Source of the DNA: Puniceicoccales bacterium
Lineage (GTDB): Bacteria > Verrucomicrobiota > Verrucomicrobiia > Opitutales > UBA953
DNA: 6,717 nucleotides
Assembly: GCA_031289285.1 (NCBI GenBank)
Contig: JAITPT010000197.1
Coordinates: forward strand, 1 to 6,717
Direction: 5' to 3'
The notes under the pieces are model-generated. The model saw nothing but the letters and a program-made list of their open reading frames with translations. It did not search any database and was not told the DNA's origin. Numbering within the stretch: position 1 is the first letter of the stretch; each line of letters begins with the position of its first letter. A program made the position numbers and the translations under genes. Shown in pieces: positions 1 through 5,926 of this stretch.

Positions 1-118
1 AGATGCGCTTGATGGATTTGTGAAGGCGCACCTGTTGGTGCGTCGAACAAAGCCAGCAAGTGCAGATGCCATAACAGCTTCCGCAAGACGACCCGACTCA
101 ACTGCCGTTTTTAGGATA
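1..118 (-). repeat. Palindromic repeat R1, copy 1 (truncated by window edge)
   Basis: One end of a dispersed repeat also found at 4000-4190 and 6063-6230. The diagnostic end AACTGCCGTTTTTAGGATA lies at about 99-117. A central hairpin has stem CGCACC (27-32), loop TGTT (33-36) and stem GGTGCG (37-42). The 6-bp stem is identical in all three copies, while the loop here differs from the TTGC/GCAA of the others. The DNA between hairpin and end aligns loosely with the copy at 6160-6230. The other arm would lie left of base 1. Strand is set relative to the copy at 4000-4190. The resemblance is seen directly; the idea that it is a MITE-like element is inference. Confidence 0.6.
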
Positions 119-156
119 ATGTCTTTCAGGGGCAAAACCGAGCATTTGTCTTTGCC

Positions 157-190
157 GAATAAAATGGCAGCCATTTTTCTCGCTTGACTT
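157..190 (+). repeat. 34-bp dispersed repeat R2, copy 1
   Basis: This matches 5927-5960 at 31 of 34 positions in direct orientation. It contains a palindrome, AAAATGGC-A-GCCATTTT (161-177), followed by a pyrimidine-rich run and TTGACTT. The next nine bases (191-199, GCTATTTTG) are the exact reverse complement of the nine bases after the other copy (5961-5969, CAAAATAGC). No good -10 box follows TTGACT at normal spacing, so I do not call it a promoter. Confidence 0.7.
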
Positions 191-487
191 GCTATTTTGA
201 ATGGAGCACAAAAACCAAAAAGTCCCGCACAGGGGCGGGATGTGCATAACAAAAAGTTCCACTCCGCTCTACCCTCGGCTATGGCATTTTTACCCTAAGC
301 CCGATTGTCCCGTAGTTCGGAAAGGTGGCAAGTGGTGCCTTCACAACCCCAACAGGGTCGCACAACAAAGCCCAAAGTTGGCGAGCGAAGCGAGCCTACC
401 TTGAGTAATGACAACAATACGTCACAACCCGAACGCGGTTCCCAACGAATGCCGCTGCCTGCCGTCACGCCAACCATCTGCAACAAC
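188..487. other. Intergenic stretch without recognisable gene
   Basis: Open frames here are short, overlap on both strands and show no family motif. The only structure I see is a small hairpin, TCCCGC (223-228), loop ACAGGG, GCGGGA (235-240), with no T-tract, so it is not a convincing terminator. No tRNA or rRNA signature was found. Confidence 0.5.
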
Positions 488-635
488 CCACGATTCGGCA
501 AGCCCGTTGGAGTTGGGGTTGCGTGGCTTTCCCGCCCCTGCCCTTCGGATGGTGCCCGCACTCCGCTCATTTGTTCCCTGCCCGTGACGACCCGTCATGT
601 CAAACAACTTATTTAGCCTGGTAAATTATTCGGCT
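488..635 (+). repeat. ~148-bp tandem repeat R3, left array unit 1
   Basis: The first of two adjacent, nearly identical units (488-635 and 637-783). They differ by a few substitutions and one deleted base (gtgacga in unit 1, gtgcga in unit 2). The unit ends in a 34-bp core (598-631) whose reverse complement begins GAATAATTTACCAG and ends GTTTGACA. That core recurs in the opposite orientation at 6470-6503 and 6606-6639. The unit stays open in several frames only because it is GC-rich; nothing suggests it is translated. Confidence 0.85.
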
Positions 636-636
636 A

Positions 637-783
637 CCACGATTGGGTAAGCCCGCTGGAGTTGGGGTTGCGTGGCTTTCCCGCCCCTGCCCTTCAGATG
701 GTGCCCGCACTCCGCTCATTTGTTCCCTGCCCGTGCGACCCGTCATGTCAAACAACTTATTTAGCCTGGTAAATTATTCGGCT
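637..783 (+). repeat. ~148-bp tandem repeat R3, left array unit 2
   Basis: The second tandem unit, with its core at 746-779. Its end sits directly against the possible coding remnant at 776-934, so the array may have expanded next to, or into, an older gene. Its high identity to unit 1 implies recent duplication or ongoing homogenisation (inference). Confidence 0.85.
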
Positions 784-934
784 CGGGTTCAAAACGACAG
801 AAGGCATTGGAGTTCGATGGGTTACGCTGTCCGAGAAAGCGGTGCCAGTGCTCGTTTCGCCCTACAAAAGTCTCCACACCGCCTTAGCCGATGCAGCAAC
901 TTCACGGGTTGCCGGTGTCATTCTGCCGGATTGA
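776..934 (+). pseudogene. Possible C-terminal remnant of an unidentified gene
   Basis: After an in-frame stop inside repeat R3, the frame from about 776 to the TGA at 932-934 stays open for about 52 codons without an ATG. It reads like ordinary globular protein: GFKTTEGIGVRWVTLSEKAV, then a stretch containing VLVSPYKSLHTALAD, ending AGVILPD. The sequence mixes hydrophobic and charged residues and lacks the Pro/Ser/Arg bias of the competing frames. I do not recognise the family. There is no start codon or upstream coding sequence, so if real it is the 3' end of a gene cut off by the R3 array. It could also be chance, since other frames are also open here. Confidence 0.3.
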
Positions 935-974
935 AAGCGGCGTCGGTGGGTGCTGCGTTATCACTTCGCACCCT

Positions 975-1051
975 CTGCCGCCGCACTCCAAAAGGGCAAA
1001 AGCCCCCCACCCCCCACACACACCTGCCACCGCACTCCAAAAGAGCAAAAG
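975..1051 (+). repeat. 28-bp direct repeat, two copies 49 bp apart
   Basis: Copies at 975-1002 and 1024-1051 share the word CACTCCAAAAG and differ at only two of 28 positions. The spacer includes a C-rich run and a CA-repeat. No function is apparent. Confidence 0.7.
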
Positions 1052-1064
1052 GCGACTCTCCTCC

Positions 1065-1085
1065 AAAAAGTGCCAGACACTTTTT
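1065..1085. repeat. Perfect hairpin with A- and T-tracts
   Basis: AAAAAGTG (1065-1072), loop CCAGA, CACTTTTT (1078-1085): an 8-bp perfect stem with a 5-nt loop, A-tract on one side and T-tract on the other. The shape would allow weak bidirectional termination, but only three stem pairs are G-C. It could equally be a short palindromic dispersed element. No gene ends just upstream, which weakens the terminator reading. Confidence 0.5.
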
Positions 1086-1145
1086 CCACTTGACTCCCGA
1101 TTTTCCGTTCGACACGGACTGGCTGGCACCGCACGTTCCTCGTCG

Positions 1146-1222
1146 CGTCCACCTCGTCCACTCCTCGTCCGCTCCGTCCACCTCGTGCGCTTCCAATCTG
1201 CGCTATCTGTGTTATCTGCGGT
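1146..1222 (+). repeat. Two 9-bp-period tandem arrays
   Basis: The first array (1146-1183) repeats CGTCCACCT about four times with one 2-bp insertion. The second (1196-1222) is three units: ATCTGCGCT, ATCTGTGTT, ATCTGCGGT. They end about 120 bp before the first decarboxylase gene. Similar short-period words occur at 4355-4404 and 6288-6311. Function unknown. Confidence 0.7.
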
Positions 1223-1343
1223 CGAGCTACCTGCCGCCTTGCCCATTAGCGACGCTCGTCGGCGCGTTCCGCTCTGCTAATAAGTGCAGCCTGTGCTGTT
1301 TTGCCCCTTGCGAAAAGGCCGCGAAACCGCACTCTCGCGCTCC

Positions 1344-1760
1344 ATGTTTAACACCGCTCTCGCCGCTGTCGCGCCAGGCAAATTCGACATTCTCGCCGAA
1401 GGTATCGTCGGGCTTTTTGTTGTGCTCATCATCCTCGGCACCCTTTCCGCGCTCATCGCCGCGCTCTCGCTCCTCTTCAAAGAAAAACCAAAGAAACCCG
1501 CGCCCGCCGCGCCCCAAGCCGCGCCCGCCTCGCCCGTCGGCGGTCTCGACCCGAACGACCCAAGCGTCAAGGTCGTCCTCGCCGCTGCCGCTTACGCCGC
1601 TCGCGATTTGGCGGTCGCGCCCTCGCACCTTCCCGTGATTGCCGCCGCCGTCGCCCACGAGCTTTTCTGCGGACGCAATCTCCGCCTCGCCCCCGCTGAC
1701 ACGTCTTGGGCGGGCGCTGGTCGTGCTGCCATTTTCGGTGCGCACCAGCCCAAAGCCTAA
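1344..1760 (+). CDS. oadG: Na+-translocating decarboxylase, OadG-family membrane anchor subunit
   Basis: A 138-residue small subunit of a biotin-dependent sodium-pumping decarboxylase. In this family it anchors and assembles the soluble carboxyltransferase on the membrane beta subunit. A short N-terminal segment leads into one transmembrane helix (about residues 20-45: GIVGLFVVLIILGTLSALIA), then basic KEKPKKPAP, an Ala/Pro linker (52-66), and a C-terminal domain. The tail has the Trp and Gly-Arg pattern (SWAGAGR, 121-127) typical of OadG/MmdD tails. I chose ATG 1344 over an in-frame ATG at 1284 because the shorter form puts the helix at the usual distance from the N-terminus. No Shine-Dalgarno is present at either. 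The biotin carrier gene follows after 96 nt. The family call is firm; oxaloacetate versus methylmalonyl-CoA cannot be told from this subunit. Confidence 0.88.
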   Translation: MFNTALAAVAPGKFDILAEGIVGLFVVLIILGTLSALIAALSLLFKEKPKKPAPAAPQAAPASPVGGLDPNDPSVKVVLAAAAYAARDLAVAPSHLPVIAAAVAHELFCGRNLRLAPADTSWAGAGRAAIFGAHQPKA

Positions 1761-1856
1761 GCCGCCCAATCGCCGCGCCATTCTTTTTTCCGCACACACA
1801 CCCACAAACAAACCACACACAAACAAACCGCAAACCGCGCACACTCTTTTTCCACT
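1761..1856 (+). promoter_or_regulatory. AC-rich, Shine-Dalgarno-free leader of the biotin carrier gene
   Basis: The 96-nt gap is nearly free of G from 1792 to the start codon and consists of CACACA, ACAAAC and CAAACC words. Such RNA should be unstructured. With no purine-rich ribosome site, initiation probably relies on an open, A/C-rich leader (inference). Confidence 0.45.
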
Positions 1857-2258
1857 ATGGCAAAACAAATCCGCATAACCGTCGAAGGAAAGACCTACGA
1901 CGTGACAGTTGAAGTCGTTGGCGAATCCGCCACCGTCACAAACATCGCCGCCGCCGCACCCGCTCCGGTCGCCGCCGCGCCAGTCGCTGCGGCTCCCGCA
2001 CCCGCGCCTGCGCCCGCCGCCGCACCAAGACCCGCCGCCGCTGGCGCGGGAGACGTCCTCTGTCCCATCGCGGGCACCGTCGTCTCCGTGGATGTCAAGG
2101 TCGGCCAAAAAGTGAACACTGGCGACAAAGTGCTCACGCTCGAGGCGATGAAGATGAACAACATCGTCGGCGCGACCGCTGCTGGCACCGTGACGGCTAT
2201 CCACGTCGCCGTCGGCCAATCCGTGCAGGAAGGCCAACCTTTGCTCTCGGTGGGCTGA
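1857..2258 (+). CDS. Biotin carboxyl carrier protein of the Na+-pumping decarboxylase
   Basis: A 133-residue biotin carrier. It carries CO2 on biotin from the carboxyltransferase (alpha) subunit to the membrane beta subunit. Residues 1-31 form a short N-terminal segment (MAKQIRITVEGKTYDVTVEV) seen in small carriers such as the transcarboxylase 1.3S and MmdC/GcdC types. Residues 32-64 are a flexible Ala/Pro linker. Residues 66-133 are the biotinyl domain, with PIAGTVVSVDVKVGQKVNTG leading to the biotinylation motif EAMKMNN. Biotin would be attached to Lys99. Length is normal for a free-standing carrier. The ATG at 1857 is the only sensible start because the N-terminal motif begins at once. Position between oadG and oadB supports the role. 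I leave the symbol empty because naming depends on the missing alpha subunit. Confidence 0.93.
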   Translation: MAKQIRITVEGKTYDVTVEVVGESATVTNIAAAAPAPVAAAPVAAAPAPAPAPAAAPRPAAAGAGDVLCPIAGTVVSVDVKVGQKVNTGDKVLTLEAMKMNNIVGATAAGTVTAIHVAVGQSVQEGQPLLSVG

Positions 2259-2423
2259 TTTTGCGCGGCTCCGCGCCGACAAAACACGGGAAGTGCCGCT
2301 GCTGCCAACGCGGCGTCCGTGCTTCCCGCCTTTTGTTTTGCGCGGGTGCCGCCATTTTTCGCCACCCGCGATTTTCCGCTTCTTTTTCCAAAAAAACTCA
2401 ACGCAACAAGCATCCCTCCGACA
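2259..2423 (+). promoter_or_regulatory. Intercistronic region with three hairpins
   Basis: Three stem-loops lie between the carrier and beta-subunit genes. First, GCGCG/CGCGC within 2263-2276. Second, CGGGAAG (2287-2293) pairs with CTTCCCG (2322-2328), enclosing GCCGC (2295-2299) and GCGGC (2310-2314), then CCTTTTGTTTT. Third, CGCGGGTG (2341-2348) pairs with CACCCGCG (2363-2370), then ATTTT. The second and third are GC-rich and followed by imperfect T-rich stretches. They could partially terminate transcription or protect the upstream mRNA end, giving more small subunits than beta. The pairing is seen directly; the role is inferred. Confidence 0.5.
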
Positions 2424-3998
2424 ATGGACAAACTCAACGAACTTTACAACCTGACCGGCTTTCCGGCGCTTTTCGACAATCCCAGCATGCTCATCATGTG
2501 GGGCGTCGTTGGCGTTCTCTTTTATCTGGCGGTCGCCAAACAATATGAGCCGCTGCTGCTCATCCCCATCGCCTTCGGCGCGCTGCTTGCCAACATCCCC
2601 AGCGAGAACCTCCTCGAGGAACCCGCCGGTGCCGTCATCAGCAATTACGAAGGCACTGTCCTCGCCACAAAATTGGTGCGTGGGCAGGAGTTCCGAGTGC
2701 CTGTTGTCACCGAGGAAATCGCCGAGCACCTCTCGCGCTTCAACGACAAGGAGGGTGTGCAAAAACTTTTTGTCCGCGACGCCGAGCGTGCCGCGAAGAA
2801 AGACGCCAAGGGCAAGCCTGCGCCGGAGGGCATCATCGGTGCCATTATCCGCCCTGCGGGTATCGTCCCGAACGCCAAAGATGCGGATGGCAAAATAGAC
2901 CCGTTGACCGAGACTTTCTCCGTCAAGTTTGGCACGGGCGAGGTGCAAGTTTGCCGCGCCGACAAGGTAGTTCCCATTCTCGCGACTGGCGGCGTCTATT
3001 ACACGCTGCCCGTCGGCAAAACCGTCGTCAAAGGCGAGAAAATCGCCGAGATGTATAACCCACACGCTGGCGGTCTCTACCACTTCATCAAGCTCGGTGT
3101 GCTCCTCGAAATCTTCCCGCCGCTTATCTTTCTCGGCATAGGTGCGCTCACCGACTTTGGCCCGCTCATCGCCAATCCCAAGACGCTTCTCCTCGGTGCC
3201 GCCGCCCAGCTTGGCGTGTTTTTCACCTTCATCACCGCCGTTCTGCTCTTCGGCTTTACCGGCCCCGAGGCCGCCTCAATCGGCATCATCGGTGGCGCGG
3301 ACGGCCCGACCTCCATCTTCCTTTCCAACAAACTTGCCCCGCACCTCATGGCCGCCATCGCCGTCGCCGCTTATAGTTACATGGCGCTCGTGCCGATGAT
3401 TCAGCCGCCGATTATGCGCTTCCTCACGACTGTGGAGGAACGCAAAATCCGCATGAGCGGCCTGCGCAAAGTCGGGCGCACCGAGAAACTTGTTTTCGCC
3501 TCTGTCGTCACTGTCGTATGTATCTTGCTTGTGCCTGCTGTCGCGCCGCTGATTGGGATGCTCATGCTCGGTAATTTCTTGCGCGAAAGCGGCGTCACCG
3601 AGCGTCTCTCGAAAACCGCCCAGAACGAGGTCGTCAACATCGTGACGATTTTCCTCGGAACGAGTGTCGGTATCACCATGACCGCCGACCGTTTCTTGCG
3701 CACCGATACGTTGGCAATTCTCTGCCTCGGCATTGTGGCGTTTGGTTTCTCGACTGCTGGCGGCGTCGTCATGGCGAAGGTTATGAACCTCTTCCTGAAA
3801 CAAAAAATCAACCCGCTGATTGGTTCGGCGGGTGTCTCTGCGGTGCCGATGGCGGCGCGAGTGAGTCAGGTCGAAGGCCAAAGAGCCGACCCCTCGAACT
3901 TCCTCCTCATGCACGCAATGGGACCGAACGTCGCAGGCGTGATTGGCAGTGCCATCGCCGCCGGCTTCTTCATCTCGATTTTTGGCGGAAGTCATTAA
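2424..3998 (+). CDS. oadB: Na+-translocating decarboxylase beta subunit (membrane carboxybiotin decarboxylase)
   Basis: The integral membrane subunit that decarboxylates carboxybiotin and couples this to Na+ export. With ATG 2424 it is 524 residues. Family landmarks: FGALLANIP (51-59), PPLIFLGIGALTDFGPLIAN (232-251), GIIGGADGPTSIF (287-299), AAYSYMALVPMIQPPI (315-330), KINPLIGSAGVSAVPMAARV (461-480), MHAMGPNVAGVIGSAIAAG (496-514). As I recall, Klebsiella OadB uses Asp203, Tyr229, Asn373, Gly377, Ser382 and Arg389. Here Asp293, Tyr319, Asn463, Gly467, Ser472 and Arg479 match at a constant offset of +90, so the active core is intact and all extra length lies before it. The extra, mostly hydrophilic segment (about 60-215) is unusual. 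I rejected the in-frame ATG at 2319 because it lies inside an intercistronic hairpin and encodes an atypical extension. No Shine-Dalgarno. No clear terminator follows; a repeat begins at once. Confidence 0.93.
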   Translation: MDKLNELYNLTGFPALFDNPSMLIMWGVVGVLFYLAVAKQYEPLLLIPIAFGALLANIPSENLLEEPAGAVISNYEGTVLATKLVRGQEFRVPVVTEEIAEHLSRFNDKEGVQKLFVRDAERAAKKDAKGKPAPEGIIGAIIRPAGIVPNAKDADGKIDPLTETFSVKFGTGEVQVCRADKVVPILATGGVYYTLPVGKTVVKGEKIAEMYNPHAGGLYHFIKLGVLLEIFPPLIFLGIGALTDFGPLIANPKTLLLGAAAQLGVFFTFITAVLLFGFTGPEAASIGIIGGADGPTSIFLSNKLAPHLMAAIAVAAYSYMALVPMIQPPIMRFLTTVEERKIRMSGLRKVGRTEKLVFASVVTVVCILLVPAVAPLIGMLMLGNFLRESGVTERLSKTAQNEVVNIVTIFLGTSVGITMTADRFLRTDTLAILCLGIVAFGFSTAGGVVMAKVMNLFLKQKINPLIGSAGVSAVPMAARVSQVEGQRADPSNFLLMHAMGPNVAGVIGSAIAAGFFISIFGGSH

Positions 3999-3999
3999 A

Positions 4000-4190
4000 C
4001 CTAAAAACGGCAGTTCAGCGGGAAGGGTTTGCGCAAGATTTTCAGGCAGCTGCGGTTTGCACTTTTCCGACGCGCACCTTGCGGTGCGTGGAGCGGAAAG
4101 CGCAAGCCGCATCCGTCCAAAAAATTGTGCGAGACGTGCCAGCCTCAAAAGCGGAATTCGGGTTGAACTCGAGCCAACTGGTTTTTTCAG
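4000..4190 (+). repeat. Palindromic repeat R1, copy 2 (complete)
   Basis: It begins one base after the oadB stop. The left arm (AACCTAAAAACGGCAGTTCA at 4000) matches the inverted right arm of the copy at 6063-6230 over about 43 bp. The centre (4068-4095) is a perfect 28-bp inverted match to 6132-6159. It folds as CGCACC (4073-4078), TTGC, GGTGCG (4083-4088). The right end (AACTGG plus T-run and CAGGGG, to about 4194) resembles copy 1 around 99-130 but is eroded. The hairpin may end oadB transcripts or protect them, but no T-run follows it. Confidence 0.75.
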
Positions 4191-4354
4191 GGGAACCGCG
4201 AGACCAACGCGGTTTTCAAAACATGCGCAAGCACGGCTACATCGAGATCCCCCACCCAGCGCACACGCCCCTCCAGCCAGCCCTCTCCCGCCCCGCCCCC
4301 GACCTCACAGCCGCCACCCTTATTCACCATCGCACCCAATTCCCATCCAATTCC

Positions 4355-4404
4355 GTCCGTGCCAGTCCGTGTCTGTCCGTGGGAGTCCGTGCCAGTCCGT
4401 GTCC
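4355..4404 (+). repeat. Five-unit 10-bp tandem array
   Basis: Five perfectly phased units GTCCGT+4 nt start at 4355, 4365, 4375, 4385 and 4395. The variable four bases run GCCA, GTCT, GGGA, GCCA, GTCC. A 10-bp period puts every copy on nearly the same DNA face, as in arrayed protein-binding sites. It lies about 110 bp upstream of the small ORF. Regulation is inference. Confidence 0.8.
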
Positions 4405-4455
4405 ACGAGCATTTGCCGTCGCCTCCCACAAATTGTTTTTTTGCGCACACTGCAT

Positions 4456-4484
4456 TTGGTGTGTTGACGCTATGCGGATACTAT
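4456..4484 (+). promoter_or_regulatory. Weak sigma-70-like promoter candidate
   Basis: TTGGTG (4456-4461) and TACTAT (4479-4484) are separated by 17 bp and end 29 nt before the small ORF. Each box only partly matches consensus. TTGACG at 4464-4469 is a better -35 but lacks a well-spaced -10. Confidence 0.22.
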
Positions 4485-4513
4485 GCACGATACCGCGCAC
4501 ACATCTCTCACCC

Positions 4514-4699
4514 ATGCCCACCGCAAATTCAAACGCCGTTGACGCCCATCTCTCGCAAAGCCCGCCATCAAGCGACTCGAGCGCACCGCCCGCCGTTGCA
4601 ACCAACCAGCCCGATGCCGCCGTCTGCGATTTCCTCGAACACCTCGTCTTCACCGAACTCACCACCACCACCACAAAAACCAACACCACCGCCGCCTAA
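4514..4699 (+). CDS. Small hypothetical protein (61 aa) upstream of C39-like peptidase
   Basis: I do not recognise this protein. From ATG 4514 it encodes 61 residues: a Ser/Pro/Ala-rich first half (MPTANSNAVDAHLSQSPPSS, then APPAVATNQPD), a short amphipathic core (AAVCDFLEHLVFTEL, about residues 36-50) with one Cys, and a Thr-rich tail (TTTTTKTNTTAA). Third codon positions are strongly C-biased (ACC, GCC, GAC, CTC), like the next gene, which supports translation. The peptidase starts 59 nt downstream on the same strand, so the two may be co-transcribed. There is no signal peptide and no double-glycine leader. It might be a substrate, inhibitor or partner of the peptidase, or a small leader ORF; all of these are inference. 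The frame is also open upstream, but the promoter-like DNA and composition favour 4514. Confidence 0.5.
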   Translation: MPTANSNAVDAHLSQSPPSSDSSAPPAVATNQPDAAVCDFLEHLVFTELTTTTTKTNTTAA

Positions 4700-4758
4700 C
4701 CCACCACTTCACCCGCACCACCGCTGTCCCACCACTCCACCTCTCACGACTCACCACC

Positions 4759-5631
4759 ATGACCGCCGCCGCCACCGCCGACTCCTTCGCCACCACGCCC
4801 ACCGCCCCGCACATCCACGGTCAACCCGCCGCCAACGTCGTCTCTGCCGATGTCCGCCAGCACTACCCCGACACCTGTGCCATCAAATCCCAAGAGCTTG
4901 TCCTGCGCGAATTCGGTCTGCCTGTCACCGAAGACCAGCTCCGTTCCGAGGCCACTGCTCACGGCTGGTATTCCCCCGGCGCGGGCACACCTGCCTCTGC
5001 CCTCGGCAACCTCCTCGAGCTTCACGGCGTCCCTGTCACCCGCTACGAACACGCCAACATCTACAACCTCGTCAACGAGCTTGCCCAAGGCCACAAGGTT
5101 CTCATCGGCGTGGACTCCGGCGAACTCTGGAACAACGGCTACTGGGAGCGCATGGAAGACCGCCTCGTTGGCGAACGCGCCGACCACGCCCTCCTCGTCA
5201 GCGGCGTTGACACCACCGACCCCGCCAACGTCAAGGTCATCGTCACCGACCCGGGCAACGGTGACTACTGCAAAGAATACACCCTGCCCCAATTCGTGGA
5301 TGCTTGGCACGACTCCAACTGCTACATGGTTTCCACCGCCATCCCCCTCCCCGACATCTTTGCCCCCTTCCCCGAAGGCACCACTCACATCCCCATGATT
5401 GGCGACTTCACCTACGAACATTTTTTCGACACCAACGCCTTCGTCCTCGACCACGACCACGCCACCACCACCGATCTCACCACCGCCCCTGACCTCGCCT
5501 CCGCCATCTCTGACTTTTCCGCCCCTCATCTCGACGACCTCACCCCCGACGCCCCCTATTCCTCCAACATCGAGACCGCCGGAACTCTCGCCAGCACCCT
5601 CGCCGACCCCGAAGACCTCTTCCACGCCTAA
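4759..5631 (+). CDS. C39-like (papain-fold) cysteine peptidase domain protein
   Basis: A 290-residue protein with one papain-like domain (about 25-195). The nucleophile motif is RQHYPDTCAIKSQ: Cys40 has Gln34 six residues before it, the spacing of the oxyanion glutamine in C39 peptidases such as ComA-type leader peptidases. His143 (ADHALLVSGVD) and Asp164 (VIVTDPGNGDY) complete a Cys-His-Asp triad. GTPASALGNLLELHGVPVTR (77-96) is typical of C39_2-like domains. The C-terminal ~90 residues are acidic and Thr/Asp/Ala-rich, without recognised domain. There is no signal peptide, transmembrane segment or ABC transporter fusion, so it probably acts in the cytosol unless exported unconventionally. 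ATG 4759 is the earliest start after the upstream stop; no Shine-Dalgarno. The fold is well supported. Substrate and role are unknown; peptidase, amidase or transpeptidase-like chemistry are all possible. Confidence 0.8.
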   Translation: MTAAATADSFATTPTAPHIHGQPAANVVSADVRQHYPDTCAIKSQELVLREFGLPVTEDQLRSEATAHGWYSPGAGTPASALGNLLELHGVPVTRYEHANIYNLVNELAQGHKVLIGVDSGELWNNGYWERMEDRLVGERADHALLVSGVDTTDPANVKVIVTDPGNGDYCKEYTLPQFVDAWHDSNCYMVSTAIPLPDIFAPFPEGTTHIPMIGDFTYEHFFDTNAFVLDHDHATTTDLTTAPDLASAISDFSAPHLDDLTPDAPYSSNIETAGTLASTLADPEDLFHA

Positions 5632-5926
5632 ACCATCAACCGCTCACACTCACCAGTCATTGGGAGAACGAAAACAGTGGTCCTTCGCTACTTTGAGAAG
5701 GAGACGAGAATACGGGATAAAGAAACACCCGAACCTGTAGGGACAACTTCATCGCAACACGGAATTTTAGTTCGTGAAAATCCCCGCCCCTTTTTTTCTC
5801 GGCAAAAGGAATTAGTCTGCTTAATTATTCTGGCAACTTTTCGGAGTGAGTTCAGACGTGCGTCTCGAACGCGCTGAAAATTATGCGCTTACATCGCAGC
5901 AGATATTTTTGCCATTTGCCGCACTT
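5632..5926. other. Intergenic region after the peptidase gene
   Basis: A less GC-rich stretch with no recognised gene. One frame (GTG 5677 to TGA 5877, 66 codons) is open, with a distant GGAG at 5662, but its product shows no motif and its codon use lacks the C bias of the neighbours. TTAGTCTGC...TTATTC at 5812-5830 is, on the minus strand, a 17/19 match to the start of the R3 core. CCCCGCCCC followed by seven T (5783-5797) lacks a good stem, so I see no firm terminator for the peptidase gene. Confidence 0.5.
5812..5830 (-). repeat. Degenerate partial copy of the R3 core
   Basis: Read on the minus strand it begins GAATAATT and continues GCAGACTAA. It agrees with the first 19 bases of the core at 6470 at 17 positions. 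The rest of the core is not conserved. Confidence 0.45.

Larger units (their letters stand above)
935..1343. other. Repeat-rich region upstream of the decarboxylase genes
   Basis: There is no convincing gene on either strand. Long open frames exist because the DNA is GC-rich, but their products are Pro/Ser/Arg-rich or lie antisense to the decarboxylase genes. The region holds a 28-bp direct repeat (975-1002 and 1024-1051), a C-rich run (1003-1015), a perfect hairpin (1065-1085) and two 9-bp tandem arrays (1146-1183 and 1196-1222). The promoter of the operon should lie here. TTGACT at 1090-1095 is the closest -35-like word, but I cannot pair it with a clear -10. Confidence 0.55.
4191..4513. 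other. Intergenic region upstream of the small ORF and peptidase
   Basis: No convincing gene. It contains a C-rich tract (4250-4320), the 10-bp tandem array (4355-4404) and a weak promoter candidate (4456-4484). Open frames crossing it on both strands are Pro/Ser/Arg-rich artefacts of composition. Confidence 0.55.

Noticed and set aside
2..187. An open frame entering from the left edge and ending at 187
   Set aside because: It begins with protein-like DALDGFVKAHLL, but the rest is repeat R1 and R2 sequence. It may be the tail of a gene outside the window, but I cannot support it.
643..1638. A 331-codon plus-strand frame from the R3 array into oadG
   Set aside because: Pro/Ser/Arg-rich product with no domain; it crosses repeats, hairpins and the real oadG in another frame.
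1227..3083. A very long open frame (618 codons) on the minus strand
   Set aside because: It lies antisense to three clearly recognisable genes. Its product is Gly/Arg/Asp-rich with no motif, as expected for the complement of C-ending codons.
3276..4148. A 290-codon minus-strand frame opposite oadB
   Set aside because: It is His/Arg/Asp-rich antisense of conserved oadB sequence and runs into repeat R1.
4744..5625. A 293-codon minus-strand frame opposite the peptidase gene
   Set aside because: Val/Gly-rich complement of a gene with an intact catalytic triad; no independent motif.
5677..5877. A 66-codon frame with GTG start after the peptidase gene
   Set aside because: No motif, weak distant ribosome site, codon use unlike the neighbouring genes, and it overlaps a partial R3 core.
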